From assembly GCA_025642065.1 (NCBI GenBank), contig JAODUP010000414.1:238501-302500 (forward strand): a stretch of 64,000 bases of DNA. Direction: 5' to 3'. The notes below the pieces were generated by a model. That model was not told the origin of the DNA. It worked only from the letters and a program-made list of their open reading frames with translations, and did no database searches. The stretch is from Paralvinella palmiformis (Eukaryota > Annelida > Polychaeta > Terebellida > Alvinellidae). Within the stretch, counting starts at the first letter, position 1; each line of letters starts with the position of its first letter. Below are positions 1-14,400 of the stretch, in pieces. A program made the translations under genes and the position numbers.

Positions 1-36
1 ATTAACACGAGCTGGAATTAACAAACTCTTAGTTAA

Positions 37-40
<4 letters not shown>

Positions 41-74
<34 letters not shown>

Positions 75-87
75 GAGAGAGCGAAAC

Positions 88-134
<47 letters not shown>
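41..134. repeat. (GA)n microsatellite
   Basis: A long GA dinucleotide run with a short GCGAAACAGACA interruption near the middle. Confidence 0.95.
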
Positions 135-137
<3 letters not shown>

Positions 138-257
138 TGGATCCATTTTCAGTTCAGTTGCAAAAAAATAAACTTCCCTTCATTGTAATCTTTTAATTTT
201 TATTTTAAATCACTACAAGTTGGCAGTGAGTATAATATTGATATAGGTATATCGACA

Positions 258-258
258 T

Positions 259-306
<48 letters not shown>
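258..306. repeat. (CA)n microsatellite
   Basis: A CA dinucleotide run with one AAA interruption. Confidence 0.95.
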
Positions 307-310
<4 letters not shown>

Positions 311-476
311 ACATAATAAAATTATGACAATCAATTAATTACATGCACACATTATCATAATCATAATGGCAACATCCCATTGATCATTACTATGAGGTTT
401 TTGAGGTTAGTAATATACAGGTTAGCATCATTCTTTAGCCATAAGCGAGTTAAAATAAACTGATTCATTTACCCCT

Positions 477-1455
477 GGCGCCACCATGCGGCTGAATTTT
501 ACACTACGGTCTCAGGTTAGAAGTCTAAGAATCACTGTGCTGCTTGGCCATTTATGCGTATAGTGGCTGATAAATGTATTTAGGCTATTTACCAGCTATA
601 TTTGTTATTTATTTATAGTTCATTAAGGGTATATGATCTCCAGATCATAATTTTGCATTTAATAAGAATGGCATATACTTCATCCAATAGATATATGGCA
701 CTAAAGTAACTTTCAGCGCCATTTCCATGGCTGTCATGGTCTGGCTTGTCTAGTTCAAACTTATTTTTTGTATAACCTCTGCTATCTGACATGACGATGT
801 GAATGGATTTAAGCAATGATCACACAGATTATAATTCACTGGGTGATTCCTATTACTGTAACATTGATATTTATGCATAATATCGTGTATTGAAAGTGAA
901 CTAGCCATTTTATTTTCTGAATCAGCCATTCGTGCAATGTTTATTTAAATGTCAAGGCTGGTAATACTCTAATGTAATAAAAGCATTTATTTAATAATAT
1001 ACAGGTGATACATATATGATTGGTTCCCAGCTACAAGTAAAATTAATATTCCCAAAACTCTACATTAAATATTTAAAAAATAAATTTACATTTAGCTAAA
1101 AGTTTAATTTTAAAATAACTTATTTAATCCATTGCAACCTATGCTAAAAATCCCCTACGAGTCAACATGAATAACTAAAGCTTAGCTGTGTTGTTTATCT
1201 GGGAAAACCGGTCTGCTCAATCATTGGGCTATATCTTGATAAGTATTGTGTTAAATCCTTTGGAAAAACACCATCGTTCAGCTGAAACACTAGTCTCAGT
1301 CTCCGTGTAATATGAAATAATTTGCTGAAAGATTTCCAGTATTTATTGTTAGTGAAAAGATGCCATCCCCTATTAACAAATGGGCATCATAGCTGTTTCT
1401 AACCCGAGACTGCATTTGGTAACCGATGCAACGTATTTCACCTGGATCAGTCTTT
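477..1455. repeat. Dispersed repeat R1, copy 1, with extra internal segment
   Basis: Positions 483-675 and about 1060-1455 match 8211-8417 and 8417-8830 in the same order and orientation (for example CCAGCTATATTTG, GTGAAAAGATGCCATCCC and GGTAACCGATGCAACG). Between the two parts this copy has about 385 bp (676-1060) that copy 2 lacks. I recognise no coding sequence. Confidence 0.85.
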
Positions 1456-1811
1456 TCATAGTCAAGTCCTCTTTAAACTCAAATGATGCAACACAGGAAC
1501 TCAACGAACAAGTAAACTATACAAGTGAAACACACATATATAACAATATAATATATATACACCATAATATAACACATCATAATTAATATATGATAATTTA
1601 AATATATAGGTCAGGGTTGGCAGGTTTTGTACACAGACGTTATTAACACCGTTAATTAATGTTTGTTAATGTCATGTTGAAAACAGGTTTTCTAAAGTTT
1701 TTTACACTGACTGGTAAAAAACTCAATTTAAAAAAAAATCCAGCTATAAACTAGTACTATGGTAACAATAAAACTACACCTACTACAGCATGGTTGTAAT
1801 ACAAAAACAGC

Positions 1812-2215
1812 AACTGAGTTAACAGACTAATTCCCATTATGATAACCCCAAAACCCAGTCTAGTTGACCCTCACCGATGGACACACAGTTGTCTACATGC
1901 TCCATCCCTTATACAAAGATCTTACAGCAAAACAATTATACACTATACCAACGAGTGTATAATCATGAAATACCCAAGTTTCATTGCCTCGCTGATAAAC
2001 TATCAGGCACGAGCATCGCATTTACCGTCTACATTTTTCACCGATGTTGCTACCAAACTCTCACCAATTAATTGGTGGAAGATCCTCGGATCTTATGGAG
2101 TGCTAAATTGACTTTCTAGAATTAGCCGTCAAGTTGCTATCATGCCCAGCTTCATCAGCATTAATTGAGCGAATATGTTCCACTTTGGGAAATATTCGCA
2201 CCAAAGTGGACAACG
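1812..2215. repeat. Inverted-repeat family R2, left copy
   Basis: Its reverse complement resembles parts of 4463-5095: GTCTAGTTGA and GAGTTAACAGACTAA near one end, and CTTCATCAGCAT followed by AATTGAGCGAATAT near the other. Identity is roughly 80-85% in the aligned blocks, with unaligned sequence between them. Confidence 0.65.
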
Positions 2216-2407
2216 AAGTGTGTTTGAAACGTTTGAGTAAAAACACTATCACATAAATGTGTTTAATGACATGTACTAGAGTACGAGTACAATTGGTTTA
2301 TAATGAATGATGGTTTTTATATTTTTGACCTTTTTATAGTAATTTATGCTTATTAAGTTTTTTACAATGTAATGTAAAAAATATTTTTACAGTATAAACC
2401 CAACCGT

Positions 2408-2408
<1 letters not shown>

Positions 2409-2504
<96 letters not shown>

Positions 2505-2510
2505 TATAAT

Positions 2511-2545
<35 letters not shown>
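2409..2545. repeat. Compound (TA)n(GA)n(TA)n(GA)n microsatellite
   Basis: Alternating TA and GA blocks. An apparent 94-residue minus-strand ORF across it is low-complexity and not a gene. Confidence 0.95.
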
Positions 2546-2549
<4 letters not shown>

Positions 2550-2747
2550 TAGGTAATTTATAAAGAATCTCCCATTCTAAAATGGACACAAACAGCTTTA
2601 CCATCCAGTGGTAGAAAAATGACAGTAACAGTGCTAAGGAATTCACATTCCAAAGTCAAGTGCGTAAACAAGACACGATGTTTATCCTCCTCCTGTCTAG
2701 ACCAGACTAAGATGGGTAATAAATGATAACATAATGTAAACACTTAC

Positions 2748-2801
2748 GCTGTTTACTTCATCCTCGTCTTTTTTCATCTTTTGTTTGGCCTGGATCAGCT
2801 G
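2748..2801 (-). CDS. ENOX1: ENOX exon 11 (last exon in the window)
   Basis: This 54-nt exon encodes QLIQAKQKMKKDEDEVNS. It follows GMQQ in the same way as the QLL segment of vertebrate ENOX. The acceptor is TTTCACACAG and the donor GTAAGT, phase 0. No carboxyl-terminal ENOX motifs were found between 1 and 2740, so later exons lie beyond the left edge. Confidence 0.82.
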
Positions 2802-4028
2802 CTGTGTGAAACAAAATGAAGAATCACATGACTTCGATTCAATGACAGAGAATAATTGTATTTATTTATTCAACAGGGATGAGAACAAAGAGAAAGAAAA
2901 ACGCTGGAAAATGGGAAGTTTTTTAATTTAACCAATTTTCGAGCCACCTGAAGGCATCCTGAGATTATGTTTATGGTTGATTTTTGGGGGAAATATTTCA
3001 AAAACGCTGTGGAAACTGCCGATCCGCCGGGGGGGGATTCTCACTGCTGATTCAATATGTTTAGAGTCCATTCCCATTCGCTAATGCATTATTAGGGTTC
3101 GCACTTATTATAATTGTAATGCACGATATCATCAATTCATATCGCATACATTTACAAATCATACAATGTTGTATTATTACAGTGATTTTCATTATTCTTC
3201 GTGATACAGAATAACAAGTAGACCAGAAACAGACAACATTTGGTCTCTTTAAGCCCAAATTCTCACCGACTTAGCACTTGGATAGTGTTTTTGAGAATCC
3301 GATGCAGTAATCGGAAAATCCACCAAAATTGATTGCCTACAATAGCCATATAAAATGTCTTGATGTGACATAATACACACACGTCACATCCATCGCAGTT
3401 ACAGGTTTTACGAAGGTCACTGTGTATATATTACAAGGCAACTATATATAGTTACTGTACTATAAATACATGCTTATGTATAAGACGAGGTTTTAATCCT
3501 TGAAATGATGCATTTCCCCGACTCGTCTTATGTACGAGTCATCCAAAAACAGCCGTCAGGTCTGGTGAGTGATAATAGGTACAATTTGTTTTTATGTTTC
3601 AGTTAGATCTACTCATGTTTATTCAATTTGCAATTACCAGTGAGAGTTTTGTATTTTAATTTGTTTCATTCGATGTTTTAAAAACATAAAGCTGTCAGTA
3701 CCAGCGATAATTAACAATTTCAGCTTGATTGGGTGTCTTAATTTTACGTGTAAATATCGCTGATGTCTTCGGCTGTGAAATCAGTTCTACATACAGATAT
3801 CTCTACCAGTAGTTCGACGTTCTCGATCATTTCAACATGCCAGATCAAAAAGAACACCCAATTTTAAAAGTTTTAAATTCTGCCTCATCTTAAATTGAAG
3901 TTAGGCGATTTCCTCAATATTGACTGATATACTAAACCATTCATATAAACAAGATCGACTTGTACACAAGTATACATGGTAGGTTTTTGTCTCCCAAACC
4001 CACTTTACACACACATACACAAACACAT

Positions 4029-4081
<53 letters not shown>

Positions 4082-7000
4082 TACAGGTTTTGTTTTTATA
4101 TAGTAAAAACATATTTTTGTAAAACTGTTAATAACAGTAAAAAAACTGTAAAAAAACCATAAAAAACTGTAAAAACCTCATTCATTATAACTATAAGCCA
4201 ATACTACTAGTCTTAATGGCTGTCATTCAACACACTTAAGTGATTGCGTCTTTTACATAACACACTAGTCACTACTCAGTATTTATATTTGACACATGAA
4301 TTTCTACATAAATACTAGGAATATAGCAAAATAATGAATTTATCATTCTTCTGCACGTGAAGTGAATATTGTCTATCTGAACAGTTAATAGTCTAATTCA
4401 ACACTCCCTCTGAGAATCCTATAAAAGAATACCAGCCTAATAGCTTTACTATTGCCTAGAAGATTGCACACTTTAGTGTGAATATTTACAAAGTTGGAAA
4501 ATATTCGCTCAATTGATGCTGATGAAACTGAATCCACTGAACATTTTGTGTAGTGGACTTGCATTCTGACAGCATTGTTAGCTTGCTGATGACACTTTTG
4601 TACTTCGCATATTTCTTATTTCTAATGGCAACGTGTAAAAATGTTGCCATATAGAATTATATGGCCTTCCAACTTTATACATGATTAAAGGCTGGATATC
4701 AGATAATAATCACAGTATTAGTTCAATCTTTTCTATAATTTAATCCAACATGCAGCTATGTATCGATGTGATGTAACACTATTATCGTGAGAAAGTGTAA
4801 CACTGCTTCTAATTAAATTCAGACTGACTTTCTGTACTGAGGCAAAATGAAGTCACATTTTAACACTATGATATGTCAACTGGATAATGAAGTCACATGT
4901 TAACAACATTACAATACATGTATTTGTCAACATTGGACAGAGGGTTAATCAGAGACTAGTAGATTATCTGCCGTATATACAAGTAGTAATTACATACATA
5001 CCAGATATAATTAAGTAGTTAGTGAAGGGATCAACTAGACTGGATATTGGGTTATCATATAAATGTGGCTTAGTCTGTTAACTCAATTGATGTCAGGCTG
5101 TATAATTTGAACGCAATTTTATGGTTTGTATTTCACATGTAAAAACATAGCCAATGGCCACAACTTAGCCACAGGTAGATTTAGTGATCACAAACTTAAT
5201 TACATAATTACACACCACCATGGCTCAATCAGCCAAAGAAACAGCCCAATCACAACCCTCATTTATTGTGTGACTCCACCCACTAAATAAGTTTGAATCA
5301 TTTTGTTAATTCTTAGCTATTGCGTATGTTTATTGCAATTAAGAATCATATTTTGTGTACAAAAGACCTCTGTTCTGATTATATTGTACCAGTGGTTAGC
5401 TTCATTTGAAAAACATGTACTATTTCTGATGGATGAATATCACCAATCCAACATGGCTGTGACTTTTGGCACAATTTTGCAGAAACAGTTTAATTTCCAC
5501 ACAAAACCCCAAGGTAGCATTTATGTTTAACTCAACAAATGATTAAACAATTACTGGGAGCATTTATAAAATAAGCAGTTGTGTGTAATTTTCAAGGATG
5601 GTGCAAAAATAGGAGGATAAATAGACTCCCTATTATCGCACACCAGACCATGCTGCGTCGCTTCGCAGTCCACCTACAACACGGTCGACAGGGTGTAGAT
5701 CCCGACGACCGTGTTATAATGGGGGCCTACTGTATGTTGTATTTTTGTGTAGATAACACAATAGAATCATTTTAATTCAATTTAAACTAAGAATTCGGTT
5801 TTAGTCATACATTTATTATACGTATATTTAATAAAACACGATTAATAACGGTGAACTGAAATACAAATGATTACAGAGCCCGATGTGACAGACAAAGGTG
5901 ATTGGATTATCAATTGTCACATGAACAGACTAGACTAACCGCATCAATGTTTCCAGTTTGTTAACTTTGATCGTACCTTTTCTTATACAATATTATCTAA
6001 TAAAATATTTGATTAAAGTTTTACTGGTACTGTATTAAGTGTGTATTCATCTATTTCTGAAATTTCTGTGTATTCCACAGTTTGTACAAAGCCATGTTTA
6101 TAAACATCGGGAGGTGTATAATATGGGTTATGCACTTGTAAAGTGAGCGCTATTAGGCATACTATTCACCTTCAGCACACCTCTGTGTCAACGTCATAGG
6201 GGTGCCGCCGATGTCAGGTGGGACAAATCAGGTATGCATAGAGATGTCCCCATTTCTGTGACATAGCTTTCATTAAGAAAGTGACCACCATCAATATTAT
6301 TCCCTCTTTCCAGCCACAATTATTGCCCAAATGTCTCAGGACGTCTCCACGGTGTTGTGATCAATTTACTACTCGTTTGGCAACAGATCAATTTATTTCG
6401 TGGAAATAAATATATTTAACATCCAGCTGCAGATTTTCCCGGTTTCTCCTGCACACTATAGACCAAAACTAGGTTTTTCCAGACCTTTTCTGATCAAAAG
6501 GGGATGGGCATTATAAAAGAATGCGTGCAATACATGGAATAATGCGCTAGTTTATGAAAATTCCATAAAATTGCTTTACCGTATCTTAACAGAGTAAATG
6601 AATATGCGTTACTACATTACTCGCTAGAATTATTTGCCATTCACCAAGCTTTGATCACCCATGCCGATGTTTAACACAACACAACTGCTGCCAGTTAAAT
6701 TTTACATGCACCACATGTGTATTTAGGATTATGAAGACAATTTTCTTCTTGGAACATTCGGATTTGGGTATTATTAAAAAAACAGTGACCGATCGAATAT
6801 CAAAAAATACACTTGTTACTTTTAAAAAACCAACCACGCACCGAGTAGTTTTGGAGTCATTTAATGCCTAAGTATTAGAAATACGGTATTTTCAAGGGAC
6901 GGTCCAAACTCTCCAAAACAAATGAGACGTTGTGAAGGACCACATCGTTGTGACAGGATCACCGTACCTACCTGTTGCATACCCTGCAGCGCCTGCTGTA

Positions 7001-10000
7001 GAGCCTTGATTTGTTTGTCTTTCGTGTCGTCCGTGTTTCTCGTCTCCAGTTTTAACAGGTCCACCTCATTTTTGTACGCTTCCAGCTGACACTTCAGGGA
7101 GTCGTTCTCTTCCTTCAACTGGTTCATCTGCCATTCAATCATGGCTTGCTGCGCATCTGTAAAAAACGGTGTCTCGTGCTGTCTATTAGATTGGTGATGT
7201 AAATGCATGATTTATAAACCAAGCCGAAACAAAAGATCATGGATCACGATGACGATTCTGATTGATGTTTTACAGCCATTTTTGTGCAGATGGTAGGCTA
7301 AATGGGCCGAGCGGCCTCCAAAGGTAATGAAGCAAAGTCGGTGATGAAACACCCTTCAGATATGCCCACACCAAGATTCGCACTCAGGTGGTAGTGACCT
7401 GTGGTCCAATGTGCTATCAATTATTTCGCTGTTATCACAGTCGGATGAGTGAATGTGTTTTTATTTCATTAAAAACATCTGAACAATTAATTAAACAGAA
7501 AAGTCCATCATCAATTACTATAAACACTGAATGCCTCGTACGAATTAGGATCTAGGAAAAACAGCAATTGAAAATATGAATAAATGGAACAGACATCCGA
7601 CATGTGTCATAAAAATGACACGCAGCATTAAGGAAACTTAGACAAAAACTGTCATATATTTAAAACTAATACTCATATCAGTGTCAAGTATAATAATATG
7701 CTAATTACTTTAGGATGTAGTGATACTCGTAAATAAAAACATATATTTATCAATCCCATGAGTTGTATATTTATTGTGATTATTTTACACTTCGGATTAT
7801 TCAGTCTAGTGTACATATGCATCCGATGCCGTTAACAGAGTTTTGATGCAGTCCGTTCTGATCGGTGGGAGACTTCTTTTTCACAGTAACCTATTTAAGC
7901 AAGCAATATAATTACTAACTGCTCAACCAATCCTCGACCTAACTATCATACGAGACAATTAACCTCCACCCCGTCACGCAAGTATTAGCAACAGAAAATG
8001 AACTGTTGCAAATTAACGGTAGCAGCAGTGCTGTCACCTTATGCCTGATATTGGAAAAAATTAGAAATACTGTTACAAATCTATCACCGATACTTTCAAA
8101 ACCAAACTTTCACACACCTCTGGTGACATCAGCATCACTCCAGTGTAAACTACAGGATATGTTTGATTAGAAAAGGTCAGTTCAATAGACCGATTCAATT
8201 ACACGTGTCACCACCATGAGGCTGAATTTCACACTACAGTCTCTGGTTAAAAGTCTAAGAATCACCATGTTGCATTGCAATTTATGTGTGTAGTGGCCGA
8301 TAAATGTCTTACTGAAAAGCTGTATTTAAGCTATTTACCAGCTATATTTGAATTTTGTTTATAGTCCTTTTAGGGTATGTGATCTCCGGATCATAATTTT
8401 GCATTTAATAGGAATGGCTCTACACTAAATATTTTTAAAATCTTCATCAAAATCAATTTACGTTCAGCTAAAAGTTTAATTTTAAAATGATTTATTTAAT
8501 CTATTGAAACCCACGCTAAAACAATTCCCTACAAGTCAGCATAAAAACCTAAGGCTTAGCTGTGTCATTCATCTCGACAAATCGGTCCGCTCAAAGTCAA
8601 ACATCGAGTTATATCCTGATAAATAATGTGTTAATTCCTTTGGAAAGACACAATCGTTCAACTGAAATACTAATCTTAGCCTCCGTTTATTATGAAATAA
8701 TTTGCTGAAAGATCTCCAATATTTACCGTTAGTGAAAAGATGCCATCCCGTATTAACAGTGGGTGCCATAGCTGTTTCTAACCCATGACCGCAGTTGGTA
8801 ACCGATGCAACGCATTTCGCCTGGATCGGTCTATTGATTTATAGGGAACAAATAAGAGTGCTGATAATTAAAGGTCACCCCTCATAGTCCATTCCTTGAT
8901 ATGATGAGGGGGCTTGTATGTCTCGGCGACCCAGAAAGCCATGTCAACGGGAGTTTTGGCTTCTGTTAGGGACACCCAAGCTGGACTGGTCAGTGGGTAG
9001 AGGCTAGATTGATATGGACTAAGGCTGAGGTGACCCAAACAGAAACCTTGAATACTGAAGTCAGAGCTATTGGCCTGCAAGGTGCACTCTAATAATAGAC
9101 TACAATATCACGTGCATCATCAGCTATTAGAACCGAATGAAAAGTCAAAGGTTACTTCACTAGAAAACGTGTTACCAACCGAGTTACCGATGCACAGCCG
9201 AAATATCAGAACCCCAAAAGTGACATTTATACCCAGAAGTAACAATCCAAACTTTGACGAAGCTAACATCCACTAGCCAGATAATGAACCTTGCCAATTA
9301 AGCTAGTGACAGCAGGATTTTGAACTAATACAATCGGGTCATAAACACGACCTGTTAATCCCAAAGTCTAGATCACCGTTCCTTTTCAGTGTGTACACAA
9401 GATTTGTTTGTATATTTTAACGATCATTGCCGGTGATAATACTCCACGATTTCAACAGTCAGTAAAGGAAAATGAAAGATAAGGTGATATTTAGTATATT
9501 TTTATTCAAAGAAGACTGATTTAGTAAACAAAATAGATTAAATTGGAAGTTCTATGTGGTAGTTCACAGAACACATTTCCCGTGTACAAGCGGATTGCCG
9601 TATTCGTAGCGAAAGTTTACGTATAGGCGGTGGCTTTCCCATAGTGTTTCTTCAATACACATCTTTGGCCATTTATAATAATATCGAAAATGGACAAGGC
9701 AGTTGTAATATTATCATTTTACCAGGATAATTCAGGAATATCTTCAACGATTTGTTTTAGTTGTGGTCATTTTCTGTGTAGAACGTTCACCACTGTCTAG
9801 CAGCAGACACATCAGTGATAATGCGCCAGTATAGATGGCACAATTCTAATAAACAAACGTGTGTGCTATTTGCATTGAAAATACTCATCAAATCAGAGAC
9901 ATATTGTTTTATACAAAACTATTGATTGACAGAGCAATAATCCAGCATTGATATATTGCATTTGTGTATTATTTCTTGTGAATTAATGCGAACCATGAGT

Positions 10001-11299
10001 TGATTTTAAAATGTAAATAAATCCTGTCTGTCGCCATTTCAATTTTTGAGCGATAACCGATACTAGCAGACTTCCCTAAAGAAATATTTACTCTCATTTT
10101 TTTTGGAGAATAACAACATTTAATAATGGAATATGCTGAACAACAAGAAATTAATGTATCACTAGAAGCATTTTCTTATCTGAATTCCAACTGTATTACG
10201 CCGTAGATCGTCATTCAAACTGAGATGTTTAGAACAAGAATCCGGCATACATTGAAAATCATGAAATTCCGCCTCTGCTGCTCTGGGCTGTACCCGGCTG
10301 TGACCCGAAGTATAAAAGCCCTTCTTTCTTTTCATTGGCCAACGACATTCTATTTGGAAAAGCGTACTCTAGACATCACTTTGCGGATGGAAACAAAACG
10401 TTTGAAATAGGTCAAAGCATGAAAGCAACGATAGACAAACAATGAAACTTCCACAAGAAGGTCTAACTCGTAAAAAAGGACAGAGGCTGCTGCTTGTCAC
10501 TTCTTGTTTAGAATTTTGGAGAAATCATAGCATTGTTCCGGGACAAAGTGGACTTCTGATATTTCCCAGAACATTTCCATGGATTTAAAATCGCAAAATC
10601 CAATGACTTTCCAGGTTTTGAAATATGCCTAAGAGCTCTGTCACTTACATTCGGTAGGATCAGTGATTTTCTTTTTCTTGGCCGACTGTGAGCCCTCAGC
10701 ATCTTCGGAGTCCGACATCTCCATTTCAGCCTCTTCCCGCTCATTCAGAAATTCTTCTCTCTCAGTATCCACAATTTCCTGTATTCCACAAAACACAATA
10801 TTCAAGTATAAACATATTGCATCATGCGCGCGCACACACACACGCATGCATTCACAAATAAAACACTTTTATGGAACTGTCATGGATTGTCTGAGCAGAT
10901 ATATTGCTAATTTAAATGCGAATTCTTTATTCACACGAGGCATAAGCGATGATCAACGACAGAACACCAACATGATGACAGTTCACCGAGAAATAACCTG
11001 AACCATGGCCTTGACCTCAATAATTAACCTGGATTCATCCAAGAGGTGTTAATGTTTTCTAACTGGTGGAAATCACAGTCATAACTTGGCACCAATCCTC
11101 TTCCTGCATCACAGCTTTGACATGCCTCAGCATTTTCCTTCCTTCCTTCCTTCTGTTCATACTTTCTTACTTCCTTCCTTGCTTACTTCCATGCACCTAC
11201 CTTGTGGCCATCAGGACCTGTTCACACTTACCTGTACATTCGTTAAACTACCTTATAAATGAACGTGGTCAACATGCCACATCAACTTCAGGTGTTTCC

Positions 11300-11335
<36 letters not shown>

Positions 11336-11390
11336 ACATGTGTGTGTCTGGAAGTGTGCATTTACTTTTTTATTTGTATGTGTGTGATAT

Positions 11391-11426
<36 letters not shown>

Positions 11427-14400
11427 AAAATGCAGTGAGAAGTTTGGGGTGAGGGATGGTGTCAGGAGTTCAAGAAGTAACTCTGGTGATATACATAGGT
11501 CAGTTAATTTTGAAAACTACACAATCATTATCAGCCGGACATAAGCATAAATATTACAGTGCTGCCTATTACTGTATAAACTGGTGGAAGGTCGGGGAAC
11601 TAATTTACACTGCCAACAGTGAAACGTTGGACAGCACATTTTTAAAGCTGTGGGAAATATAGAATTTATGCATCATGCAGCAATGAATGGACAGTAACCA
11701 AGCCAAAACACTGACAAGAAGTTTGAATTTTAATCATTTTGATTCGTTCAGATTGCGGGTCTACCATTCCACCGACAGTGCACCGAAACATCGAAATAAA
11801 TTACTGCCCCAAAGCTTGCTAATTCATAATGTACATTCCACGATGTGTGTGCACAGTCAAACTTAAGCAATCACTACAGCAAATATTAGCTTTAAACTCT
11901 ACTGTAATCAACTTCAGTGCCTCAACTATCGCGCAGAGAATGACTTCGCTAATTTATGGCCACCATAGATTGAATATCTGTCCTGTACCAAGCAAGGAAA
12001 CATGGAAAAACACAACTCAAATAGCATAACCTCAACAACAACAACACCAACAAAACAGCAACAAAAACTGCGACAAAAGTACTACTACCCAAGAGAAAAC
12101 ACAAGAGCGAACTTACTTTTGCCTGTTTGCGCCACAGGTCTAGATTCTTACGCTGAGCTTTGGAGAAGTGATCCCATGCTTTCTGTTTGCTCGTCGCCTT
12201 AAACACGCTTTCTATCTGCTCAACTTTAAGTACAAGTAGAGGTTTAGCTCTTTTACTACGCGAGACAGAAGTCACCCAGACATTGGTTTTACCAATATAT
12301 TTTATCAGTAACGATGCCTCCGCCTCGTCAAAACGTGCCACTCGCTCTGGAATGCTGAGGTTATTGAAGGAATGCGATCGGAAGATGACGCTAGCCTGCG
12401 GCAAACCTATTCTCAATTCAATCTATTCAACAGACCATAGTTTAGAATCTGTTTTGTTTTTTTACGACTCGTCCCGTCAATATTTTCACGTTTATCCCAA
12501 AACTTGACAAATCTCATCCCAGCATGCTCTTATATTTTGACACAACAATATTTTCTTTTAGATTACGTCATCTCTTCTGTCTGGAATGACTCAAAATGGA
12601 ACGTAATAACCAATTTGCCTCCGACTTCTAGTTCTGCCTAATTGAAATCGCGACAACCAAAACCAGACGGACGGATGGGGAGGATGGTTCGCTTAAAGGC
12701 TGGTGTCGTCTTCCATGCGCATACCTTGTGTTGAGTATTCAACACGTACATCGAACATTGGCTACTGACACGTCACACTTACTGACAAGAACAACTGTAC
12801 GACGATCATCTGCCCTCTGTAAGCAAGTGTACCTTACTAAAAGGTGTACCAGCAAAAGGAAACACGACTCGTACGATAATAAAAGGAAATCCGTTTTCGG
12901 CCGGTGCCGGAAATGTCACAAATGGCTTGGCTAAATGATGGAGGTTAACAAATAACTATCAGAGACGTGTTTCCTTGGTGGCATGGAATATATTACACTG
13001 CCACATAAATATAATTTGTTTACCGACTTACCTAAACTAATAATTAATAAGTGCTTATAAACTATTACGTGTCTTTCCAGTCAGAACCACAAAGGCTTCG
13101 GATCACAGGGTCACCGGAAACCAAAACAATCTGCTAGAACATTAAATGCTGTTGCTGTGTGTTGTATGGCTACCGTTATGCATGAGATAAGCTAGACGGG
13201 CTAGAAAATTTCGTGGATGAGAACAAGAGAAAGAAAAAAGCCGGAAAATGGAAAATTTTGAAATTTGAGCAATTTCAGAGCCACCCGTGGGCATCCTGAG
13301 ATTATATTTATGGTCGATTTTTTGGCGGGAAATATTTCAAAAATGCGGGAAACCGCCGATCCGTGCAGAATTCTCACCCCTGTACCAGCTTTGGTCTCGG
13401 CCAAATGAGCCAAATCAAAACGTCAGAAGTTAACCCCCAAACAAATTAACCCTTATTTTGTTTTTGGGGGGGATGAGTATAGAGTGCACCTGGTCCCTGT
13501 GTAGGTAAGCCTGTGTGGCATCATCATGTTAGCACTAGCTTTGTTAATTCAGTCAGAAGTATACCAAATGTTTTGAAATTCCTATAAAATATAAAGGTCA
13601 GGTATCATGAAAGTCTATGGCCATAAAACTCGTTGCCCCAAAATTGAAAACCACCAGTTTTGAAATTCTGATAATCCAAAATATACAAACTCCAGTGAGC
13701 AAGAAATTTGGATGTCCTGAAAACTGGATGGAATAAAACTCTTAACAGAATGTAGTAAAGAAAATGGAATATTATGACATCTAGATAGGACTTCGTATTT
13801 TTAAGGAAAATCAAATATTGGCATGTGACCATAACTCTGCCCGAGATATATCGTGACGCGTACAGACCTAGAGTCATTCCTCTTACCTTAACCTGGTCTA
13901 TCCTATTAGTGAAAAGAGTGTTATATGTTAAATAAAATGGCGTTAAGAGCGAAGGAAGTGGAATATTTCCCCCCCACTCTTCCTTGATACTTCCCTAAAA
14001 GCTTGCTCCAGCTCTACGCACGCTGAAAGAAATCTGAAACCAGTCACGTGATCAATGCGCATCTTTTCTTCTAAACAGTTTGTTACCTGTTGCACAAGAA
14101 CTAGTAGTGTCCAAATGAGATCGATCTCCGTTCCATTGTACACACGTCCTCACTTCCTGAGCAGATTATGTCACTGCTGACAATCACTTCAGCAAAATTG
14201 TGTAAATAAATGTTCACCGAAAACGTGCTTTACTCCCAGATGTTAATAAAATATGTAGTAGCAAGTTTTTTCTTTTTTATTACAGCTACAAAAATAAGTG
14301 TAAGTAAGATGGATATGAAGAAATTGCCAAAACGGTCTCTCCGGTGAAAATAATGATGATAACGGAAAAGAAACCCCCCTAAAACAGTCTTCTCTGTTGA

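Larger units (their letters stand above)
1..2747. other. Left edge: presumed ENOX intron, repeat-rich
   Basis: It lies downstream of the last visible ENOX donor on the minus strand, so it is probably intronic. It contains GA and CA microsatellites (41-134, 258-306), one interrupted copy of a dispersed repeat (477-1455), one arm of an inverted repeat (1812-2215) and a TA/GA compound microsatellite (2409-2545). No gene was recognised. Confidence 0.5.
2802..6971 (-). other. ENOX1: ENOX intron 10 (4.2 kb)
   Basis: Apart from repeat R3 (2876-3055), a CA/TA microsatellite (4009-4077), a run of degenerate GTAAAAA-type motifs (4085-4185), the R2 copy and a short perfect inverted repeat at about 5675-5715, I see nothing gene-like. 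The ORFs around 5303 and 5581 have no recognisable content. Confidence 0.6.
7157..10648 (-). other. ENOX1: ENOX intron 9 (3.5 kb)
   Basis: It holds a SINE copy (7258-7434) and repeat R1 copy 2 (8205-8835). The remaining sequence (8836-10648) is AT-rich, with short ORFs only and nothing recognised. Confidence 0.6.

Noticed and set aside
2362..2646. 94-residue minus-strand ORF with long Tyr-Ile and Leu-Ser runs
   Set aside because: It is translation of the TA/GA microsatellite.
10663..11001. 112-residue plus-strand ORF opposite ENOX exon 9
   Set aside because: It is antisense shadow of the acidic exon and runs into intron sequence.
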